A model generated the notes under the pieces. The model was not told where the DNA came from, searched no databases, and saw only the letters and a program-made list of their open reading frames with translations. A stretch of DNA of 10,020 nucleotides from assembly GCA_022791735.1 (NCBI GenBank), contig JAAVZQ010000025.1, positions 1 to 10,020 on the forward strand. Direction: 5' to 3'. A program made the position numbers and the translations under genes. The stretch's first letter is position 1. Each line of letters opens with the position of its first letter. This document shows, one piece after another, positions 5,607 to 10,020 of this stretch. Source of the DNA: Clostridia bacterium (GTDB lineage: Bacteria > Bacillota > Clostridia > TANB77 > CAG-508).

Positions 5607-7232
5607 ATGAAAGAATTTATAAAAAAACATGCATATGCAATAGCATTAGTTGCCGTAACAATAATCATGGTAGGGTGGGCAAGCTTGGATAATACCAAGC
5701 AAGCCCACGACCTACCATTTCATTTAGCAAATATAGATAATATTGTATCAAACAATCTAAAGATAACACCAATAATGCCAAACTTAGCTTATGGGTTAGG
5801 CTATGGAATATATATTTTTTATCCAGTACTATCACATTTCTTTTATGCAGTAATTGCAAGTGTTTTATCAGTATTTGGAGTAAAAACGGTAAGTAGTATA
5901 TTAGTTACAAATGTAATTGTTTCAGTGATTTCAAGCTTAACAATGTATTTTGCGGTGTCAGAAATCACCAAAAACAAAAAGTGGGCATTTGTATCGGCGC
6001 TAATATATATGCTATTCCCATATAGACTCGGTACAATCACAGTAAGAATGGCACTTGCAGAAAATTTTATAAGTATATTTATACCAGTAGTATTGCTTAG
6101 CATATACTATTTATTTAATGATGAAAAAAAGAAATTTTATATATCATTTATAATAGGGTATACAGGAGCAATATTAAGCCACTATGTGATGTCGGTTTAT
6201 TTTACAGTGTTTGTATTTTTAATACTATTATTTAATATAAAGAAATTGTTTGAAAATAAAAGAATATTAATGCTTCTAATAGGGGCTATTGCAGTATGTA
6301 TACTAGTATTGCCTAATATATTAATATTTGTAGAGAATTATAGTGGAGATTATTTAATATCTACAAAGAACTATGTAACAAGTGAAAAGCTTATAGAAGA
6401 TAATATACTAGAATTAAATGAATTTGTTATACCAACAGAAGAATACAACTGGACAATACCATATTATACTTATGTACCAGTACTTATATTTTGTGTATTT
6501 AGTGCATATGTAGGCGTAAAAAACATGAAAAAAGATGGATTGGGAGTAATTTTATTAATAGGATTAATAGTTTTGTGCGTTGTAGCTATTTGCTGTATGC
6601 CACTTTGGAAAATACTACCTGATTTTGTTTATAATATCCAATTCCCATGGAGACTACTTATAATATTTGCAACACTTGTATCAATACTTGCACCAATGTT
6701 TCTAAAAGAATTTGATAGAAAAATAGTATTTCTGATAACAATTATACTTTGTGTAATGCAAGCACCAATTTTGATAAATAAATTGAATAATAGAATATAT
6801 CATTTTGACTACTCAAACCCAGAAATAGAAAAAGGGGTAGGGAATATGAATGAGTATTATCCAACTAAATGTTGGGGTAATAAAAAATATTATGAAAATA
6901 AAATAGACATTGATATAGTAGAAGGAGTGGGGGATGTTACTGTAACAAATAGAGAGAATGGAGAAATGGAGTTTACAGTTTCAAATAGCAAAGACTTAGA
7001 AATAGAACTTCCTACTATATATTATAAAGGATACAAATTAACACATAATGAAGAAAAGATAGATATAGAATACAACGAATATGGACTAGTCACAGTGAAG
7101 GCAGAAGATGGAAACTATAAGTTAGAATACACAGGAACGTTTTTATATAATCTATTTAGAATAATACGTATTGTGGCAATAATAGGATTAATAGGATATA
7201 TCATAAAGCTTAAGCTATGGGTTAAAAATTAA
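5607..7232 (+). CDS. Polytopic membrane protein, PTPS-related / GT-C-like, probable glycan or lipid-sugar transferase
   Basis: The 541-residue protein has about 11-13 membrane segments. After the first (residues about 10-24) comes an exposed loop with HDLPFHLANI (Asp35, His39), then PNLAYGLGYGIYIFYP (58-73). This layout, an acidic residue near the first loop followed by a YGYG...FYP motif, is typical of membrane proteins annotated as 6-pyruvoyl-tetrahydropterin-synthase-related, which resemble GT-C transferases. Late in the protein (about 400-510) is a soluble beta-rich domain with LPTIYYKGYKLT, as in YfhO-like enzymes, and a last membrane helix. AAGGA lies 9 bases before the ATG. It shares direction with the PMT upstream, so a joint role in surface glycosylation is likely but unproven; the substrate is unknown. 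In-frame CGG is absent. Confidence 0.7.
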   Translation: MKEFIKKHAYAIALVAVTIIMVGWASLDNTKQAHDLPFHLANIDNIVSNNLKITPIMPNLAYGLGYGIYIFYPVLSHFFYAVIASVLSVFGVKTVSSILVTNVIVSVISSLTMYFAVSEITKNKKWAFVSALIYMLFPYRLGTITVRMALAENFISIFIPVVLLSIYYLFNDEKKKFYISFIIGYTGAILSHYVMSVYFTVFVFLILLFNIKKLFENKRILMLLIGAIAVCILVLPNILIFVENYSGDYLISTKNYVTSEKLIEDNILELNEFVIPTEEYNWTIPYYTYVPVLIFCVFSAYVGVKNMKKDGLGVILLIGLIVLCVVAICCMPLWKILPDFVYNIQFPWRLLIIFATLVSILAPMFLKEFDRKIVFLITIILCVMQAPILINKLNNRIYHFDYSNPEIEKGVGNMNEYYPTKCWGNKKYYENKIDIDIVEGVGDVTVTNRENGEMEFTVSNSKDLEIELPTIYYKGYKLTHNEEKIDIEYNEYGLVTVKAEDGNYKLEYTGTFLYNLFRIIRIVAIIGLIGYIIKLKLWVKN

Positions 7233-7255
7233 ACTAGTTATGGAGTAAAATTACG

Positions 7256-7480
7256 TTCACAGCTTTAAGTTTCGTCTGTCCTGCCACGGGTATTATCTAT
7301 CAAAAATATCTTGTTCCTTGTTGGTAGTCTCATAGAAACTGTGAAGACGCGAGCGTAAGTTTGCTAACGCAAACTATAAATGTCTAACAGTTTCTATGTT
7401 CGCTCCCATGCTACGCGTCACTTCGATATTTTTGATAGATGAATACCCTGCGTGGACTTCGGGTTGTGCTAGTTGTGAAT
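7256..7480. repeat. Large nested palindromic element, family B copy 2
   Basis: Three nested inverted repeats are seen: GTTCACA near 7256 with TGTGAAT near 7474; GGGTATT.ATCTATCAAAAATATC (7288-7310) with its complement at 7425-7448, one bulged base; and TAGAAACTGT (7333-7342) with ACAGTTTCTA (7387-7396). The innermost hairpin is AGTTTGC-TAAC-GCAAACT. The outer arms match the short element at 1330-1401. No open frame of note lies inside. It fills most of the gap of about 350 bases after the membrane protein gene. Confidence 0.7.
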
Positions 7481-7525
7481 TGCAATTATAGGTTAAAAAA
7501 TTTAACTAATTATTCAAAAAAGTTC

Positions 7526-7554
7526 TTGCTTTATGAATTATTATGTGATAGAAT
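7526..7554 (+). promoter_or_regulatory. Sigma-A promoter of the coiled-coil gene
   Basis: TTGCTT (7526-7531), 17-base spacer, TAGAAT (7549-7554). Start of transcription is expected near 7561, giving a leader of about 24 bases that carries the AGGAGGTGA ribosome binding site (7570-7578). Confidence 0.7.
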
Positions 7555-7584
7555 ATAAAACAAGTTGAGAGGAGGTGAGAGAAT

Positions 7585-7899
7585 ATGAAGGATGAGCAAT
7601 ACAATAAATTAGTAGAACTAATTGAAGGAACAAATGAAAGAATTGATAGTACAAACGAAAGAATTGATAGTACAAATGAGAGGATTGACAATACAAATCA
7701 AAGAATAAGCGAAATGGAAGAGAGATTTTTGACAGAACTTGAGGATACAAGAAGATATTTATCTTACGAAATAGGTCAAGTGAAAAAGATGGTAAGAGAT
7801 GAAAGTAGGATAAATGGAAGACAACACCAAGCTATCATACAACTTGTTGAAAATAGATACAATGAGTTAGATGATAGAATTAAAGTGGCAAATTTATAA
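7585..7899 (+). CDS. Small heptad-repeat coiled-coil protein of unknown function
   Basis: The 104-residue, highly charged protein has no signal peptide or membrane segment. Residues 16-43 are four successive seven-residue units (TNERIDS, TNERIDS, TNERIDN, TNQRISE) with Ile at a fixed heptad position, and the helix continues through EMEERFLTELEDTRRYLSYEIGQVKKMV and a C-terminal helix (QAIIQLVENRYNELDDRIKV). It should form a parallel or antiparallel helical bundle. I do not recognise a family; similar small proteins occur widely in clostridia. The ribosome binding site AGGAGGTGA is near perfect, and with its own promoter and terminator the gene forms a single transcription unit, suggesting good expression. 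Confidence 0.75.
   Translation: MKDEQYNKLVELIEGTNERIDSTNERIDSTNERIDNTNQRISEMEERFLTELEDTRRYLSYEIGQVKKMVRDESRINGRQHQAIIQLVENRYNELDDRIKVANL
7630..7713 (+). repeat. 21-base tandem repeat encoding the heptads
   Basis: Units begin at 7630, 7651, 7672 and 7693. The first two differ by one base (AAT/AAC), the third and fourth are diverged. Length 21 keeps the frame, so gain or loss of units would alter coiled-coil length without breaking the protein. Confidence 0.8.
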
Positions 7900-7918
7900 A
7901 ATTTTTATTTTTAATTCT

Positions 7919-7942
7919 AATTAGCAAAGTTCTTTGCTAATT
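7919..7942. terminator. Hairpin after the coiled-coil gene
   Basis: Perfect 11-bp stem AATTAGCAAAG / CTTTGCTAATT with a two-base loop. The T-rich tract lies before it on the plus strand rather than after, so as a terminator it fits the minus strand better; on the plus strand it may protect the mRNA 3' end. Confidence 0.5.
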
Positions 7943-7953
7943 ATTGGGGGCAA

Positions 7954-8017
7954 AATAGATACCTTATAAATGGTTACCTAGGTAGGTAGTTATTTATAAG
8001 GTATCTATTGTTTTGTT
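7954..8017 (+). terminator. Long perfect hairpin, probable terminator
   Basis: Arms of 18 perfectly paired bases (7954-7971 and 7992-8009) enclose a 20-base loop that contains the palindrome TACCTAGGTA. The right arm is followed by GTTTTGTT. Much longer than a usual intrinsic terminator, and the two strands are symmetrical. Confidence 0.6.
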
Positions 8018-8103
8018 AGCTGTGAACTGTTGTATTGCCAAAATCCTTTGCGGAAGCGGGAAGCAAGATACGAATTTACAAAAAAGACAAAAATATTACA
8101 AAA

Positions 8104-8120
8104 TGTAACATAAATGTAAA
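8104..8120 (+). promoter_or_regulatory. WalR/PhoP-type direct repeat upstream of the surface-protein gene
   Basis: TGTAAC-N5-TGTAAA fits TGTWAH-N5-TGTWAH and shares all but one base with the veg copy over about 20 bases. It ends 73 bases before the -35 element. Confidence 0.55.
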
Positions 8121-8193
8121 GAAAATACACGCTTAGAACCAAGCTGTATTTACCCGTAAGAAAAGAAAAATAGAAAAAATATCCAAATAATGC

Positions 8194-8222
8194 TTGACAA
8201 ATATAAACATATTGTGTAGAAT
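8194..8222 (+). promoter_or_regulatory. Strong sigma-A promoter of the surface-protein gene
   Basis: Perfect -35 TTGACA (8194-8199), 17-base spacer, -10 TAGAAT (8217-8222). Transcription should start near 8229, leaving a leader of about 77 bases. The rest of the 8018-8190 interval is AT-rich; I see only the direct repeat at 8104-8120 and a weak GCTT-AGAACC-AAGC hairpin near 8130. Confidence 0.85.
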
Positions 8223-8231
8223 TATATTGTC

Positions 8232-8261
8232 AGTTAGGGCAAACTGCCAAAGCACCTAACT
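8232..8261 (+). other. 5' mRNA hairpin in the surface-protein leader
   Basis: AGTTAGG (8232-8238) pairs with CCTAACT (8255-8261) across a 16-base loop, starting within a few bases of the predicted transcript end. Such a cap-like stem often protects abundant mRNAs from 5' decay. The AAGGGAG ribosome binding site is 25 bases further on and stays free. Confidence 0.6.
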
Positions 8262-8305
8262 AAATATTTAAAATTATTTTTTCAAATGAAGGGAGAAAAA
8301 AAGAA

Positions 8306-9397
8306 ATGAACAAAACATTAAAATTTTTATTGGCAATAACATTATTCGTAGCTATCCTAGCTATAGCTACAGGCGTAAATGCAGCAGTAGATGGTACAGC
8401 TGCAGACAATGGATATGCAGACTTAGAAGCAGCTGTTGCAGCTGAAAAGAATTTAACAACTGGTCAAAAAATCAAAAAAGAAGGAAATACTTATACAGTA
8501 TTAGATGCGTTATTTATTGACACATTAAATGCTCCTTCAAATTCTGTTATAATACTTGATGAAGCATTAACAGTTAAAGAAAAAGTTGAATTAGACAACA
8601 CAGTAACAATTTACAAAAAAGGAGCTGACGGAGCACTTACATTAACAGGAGGTATGACAGTAAAAACTGCTGGTGCTCTTTATACAAATGTAGATGTTTC
8701 AGCTAATGCTAAAATATACGGTAAAGTATTTGTAGCAGACAAAGCAACATTAGGAGCAGTTGCTGATACTACAGTTCTAACACTTAAAACAGATAGCGTT
8801 AAAGGTAAACCAGTAGTAGCAGACAAAGATACAGTATATGCTAAGCTTGTTGTACCAACAGCAACAGTTGTTGGAGATGCTAGCAAAATATCTATGACTT
8901 TTGATATAACAGCTGCTGGAGAAAAAGTTAACAAACTAGAAGTTGGTAAAAAATATGATTTCACAGTAGTAGCAAAATATGCTGATTATGAATTAGATAA
9001 AACTATGATAACAGCAGTTGCTCCAAGTGATAACAATGATGAACCAGCAAATATAACAGCAGGTGCAACAGGATTAGATTACACAGCAGGTGATGGTGAA
9101 GGTACTATTACAATACCTACAGGATTAAAAGATGGAGATAAAATCCTTATGACAGTTACAATAGCAGGAGAAGAAAAAGATTTAGCAGTAGTAGTTGGAA
9201 CAGTTCAACCAACACCAACAGCTACAGCTGAACCAACAGAAGCACCAGCAACAACAGCTCCAGCTACAGATGACGCTAACAAAGGTGACAAAGACGAAAC
9301 ACCTAAAACAGGTGACCAAATAATACCTGCAACAGCATTATTGGCAGTAGTTGTTGTAGCTAACGTAGTATATTTCGCAAAATCAAAAAGAAGCTAA
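8306..9397 (+). CDS. Secreted, sortase-type wall-anchored surface protein (TPKTG motif)
   Basis: The 363-residue protein has a signal peptide (MNKTLKFLLAITLFVAILAI, cleavage probably after VNA at 26). A long Ala/Thr/Val-rich region follows; residues about 80-200 alternate short beta strands and turns and look like a beta-solenoid, and residues about 195-305 could be one or two Ig-like modules. A Pro/Thr linker (about 306-330: TPTATAEPTEAPATTAPA) precedes the C-terminal sorting signal: TPKTG at 332-336, a hydrophobic helix at about 339-357, then KSKRS. The motif has Thr where canonical LPxTG has Leu. Strong promoter, 5' hairpin, AAGGGAG site and richer use of GCT/GGT codons suggest high expression. 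The function is unknown; the Thr-rich linker is a possible target of the O-mannosyltransferase upstream (inference). No in-frame CGG. Confidence 0.8.
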   Translation: MNKTLKFLLAITLFVAILAIATGVNAAVDGTAADNGYADLEAAVAAEKNLTTGQKIKKEGNTYTVLDALFIDTLNAPSNSVIILDEALTVKEKVELDNTVTIYKKGADGALTLTGGMTVKTAGALYTNVDVSANAKIYGKVFVADKATLGAVADTTVLTLKTDSVKGKPVVADKDTVYAKLVVPTATVVGDASKISMTFDITAAGEKVNKLEVGKKYDFTVVAKYADYELDKTMITAVAPSDNNDEPANITAGATGLDYTAGDGEGTITIPTGLKDGDKILMTVTIAGEEKDLAVVVGTVQPTPTATAEPTEAPATTAPATDDANKGDKDETPKTGDQIIPATALLAVVVVANVVYFAKSKRS

Positions 9398-9418
9398 TAA
9401 AAATAATTAGCTATAAAC

Positions 9419-9453
9419 ATAGGGGGCTCTATTAAGAGCTCCTATTGTTTTTG
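9419..9453 (+). terminator. Intrinsic terminator of the surface-protein gene
   Basis: ATAGGGGGCTCT pairs with AGAGCTCCTAT (one bulge) around a short loop, then TGTTTTTG. It lies 21 bases after the stop codon. Confidence 0.85.
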
Positions 9454-9496
9454 TTAATATTTAATATATAAATAAATATTAATGTTAGTGTAAAAT

Positions 9497-9560
9497 ATTA
9501 GTAGGCAAAATTAAATATTAATTTTTATTAAATTAGTAGGAAATTTTGACCTACTAATTT
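9497..9560 (+). promoter_or_regulatory. Leader hairpin, possible attenuator before the small gene pair
   Basis: AAATTAGTAGG (9530-9540) pairs perfectly with CCTACTAATTT (9550-9560) and runs into TTTTTTAT, a terminator shape ending only about 10 bases before the AAGGAG of the next gene. An upstream copy of ATTAGTAGG (9497-9505) could compete for the same right arm. Since the previous gene already has a terminator at 9419-9453, a regulatory leader is plausible. Confidence 0.45.
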
Positions 9561-9585
9561 TTTATATAAAAAGGAGAAGAATAAT

Positions 9586-9849
9586 ATGGTTTGCAAAGAG
9601 GAATTTAATTTTGTTGATAAGAAAGTTGGAGTAACAAATGATGGAGAACAGTATTTGTCTATTAATGTTTTATCAAAAAGTAATAAAAAATTTAATTTTA
9701 TGACAAAGGATACAAAACTAATAGATAAGCTATCGCCTTTAAATATACAAAGGTTTTCCCCAATAAAACTCGTTTTGGATTTTGAAAGAACTTTTAATAA
9801 AGAAAAACGTACAAGTTATTGGACTTGTGAATTAATAGGAGTTGAATAA
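9586..9849 (+). CDS. Small hypothetical protein, possibly ssDNA-binding-like
   Basis: The 87-residue soluble protein (start MVCKEEFNFVDKKVGVTNDG) has an AAGGAG site 9 bases upstream. It looks beta-rich: GEQYLSINVLSK, KKFNFMTKDTK, SPIKLVLDFERTF, TSYWTCELIGV, with many basic and aromatic residues. I do not recognise it by sequence. Size, OB-like strand pattern and the overlapping membrane microprotein behind it recall the ssDNA-binding and small coat genes of filamentous phages or small plasmid-borne modules, but this is a guess from layout. Its own leader and lower GC than the surface-protein gene suggest a separate unit. Confidence 0.55.
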   Translation: MVCKEEFNFVDKKVGVTNDGEQYLSINVLSKSNKKFNFMTKDTKLIDKLSPLNIQRFSPIKLVLDFERTFNKEKRTSYWTCELIGVE

Positions 9850-9989
9850 TGGAATATTTAGAAGTACTAAATAAAATAATAATTCAATTAACAAGCATAA
9901 ATACATTTATACAATTATTTATTTATGGAATTGTAGTATTATGTATAATTTATTTTGGTTACTGGTTTTTTAGTAGATTTTTCTATTAA
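9849..9989 (+). CDS. 46-residue single-pass membrane microprotein
   Basis: ATG 9849 overlaps the TAA of the preceding gene (TAATG), so translation is probably coupled. The protein starts MEYLEVLNKIIIQLTSI, then has one strongly hydrophobic helix (about 20-42, including YGIVVLCIIYFGYW) and ends FFSRFFY. Single-pass proteins of this size behind a small soluble basic protein occur in filamentous phage and conjugative modules, but no family is recognised. The open frame itself, the coupling and the TM segment are what can be seen. Confidence 0.6.
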   Translation: MEYLEVLNKIIIQLTSINTFIQLFIYGIVVLCIIYFGYWFFSRFFY

Positions 9990-10020
9990 AAAACTGTAAT
10001 AAATACACAAAAGACAAAAC

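Noticed and set aside
7256..7480. tRNA or other known structured RNA gene within the palindrome
   Set aside because: I could not fold a cloverleaf or find a TTCGANNC arm; the structure is a simple nested inverted repeat.
7630..7713. CRISPR-like repeats
   Set aside because: Units are contiguous with no spacers and encode in-frame heptads.

Overview
The window comes from a low-GC, spore-forming member of the Clostridia (Bacillota). The evidence is strongly AT-biased coding with AGA for nearly all arginines, AGGAGG-type ribosome binding sites, consensus sigma-A promoters, and core sporulation genes (spoVAC, spoVAD, spoVAE, yabG) next to veg, the yabG-veg neighbourhood known from Bacillus and Clostridium.

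Layout. Positions 1-2133 on the minus strand hold a small dodecin-like gene followed by spoVAC, spoVAD and the start of spoVAE (cut by the window edge), which build the dipicolinic acid transport machinery of the forespore. Positions 2285-3646 on the plus strand hold yabG (spore coat protease) and veg. Positions 3761-7232 encode two large polytopic membrane proteins: a GT39 protein O-mannosyltransferase and a PTPS-related/GT-C-like protein, probably both for surface glycosylation. Positions 7585-9397 hold a heptad-repeat coiled-coil protein and a secreted, abundant-looking wall-anchored protein with a TPKTG sorting signal. Positions 9586-9989 hold two overlapping small genes of unknown function, possibly the edge of a mobile or filamentous-phage-like module.

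The outstanding observation is in the sporulation genes. spoVAD, spoVAC and yabG are each broken into two to four reading frames by seven single-base interruptions, and all seven are the same event: an in-frame CGG codon, followed by T or A, where dropping the C restores a glycine (GGT/GGA). Most of these glycines lie in motifs I recognise as conserved (ATPG, GAGSLVP, IGQ, TGHD, SGANF). Once resolved, the proteins have their family lengths (336, 154 and 270 aa). No other in-frame CGG was found in any gene of the window, although out-of-frame CGG is common. This is not random decay; it suggests that CGG is not an arginine codon here and that CGGN is read as a +1 frameshift or four-base glycine codon, possibly with a link to sporulation.

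Secondary signals are WalR/PhoP-type direct repeats at nearly the same distance upstream of the veg and surface-protein promoters, at least two families of intergenic palindromic elements, an 18-bp perfect hairpin after the coiled-coil gene, a 5' mRNA hairpin on the surface-protein transcript, and a leader hairpin before the last gene pair.
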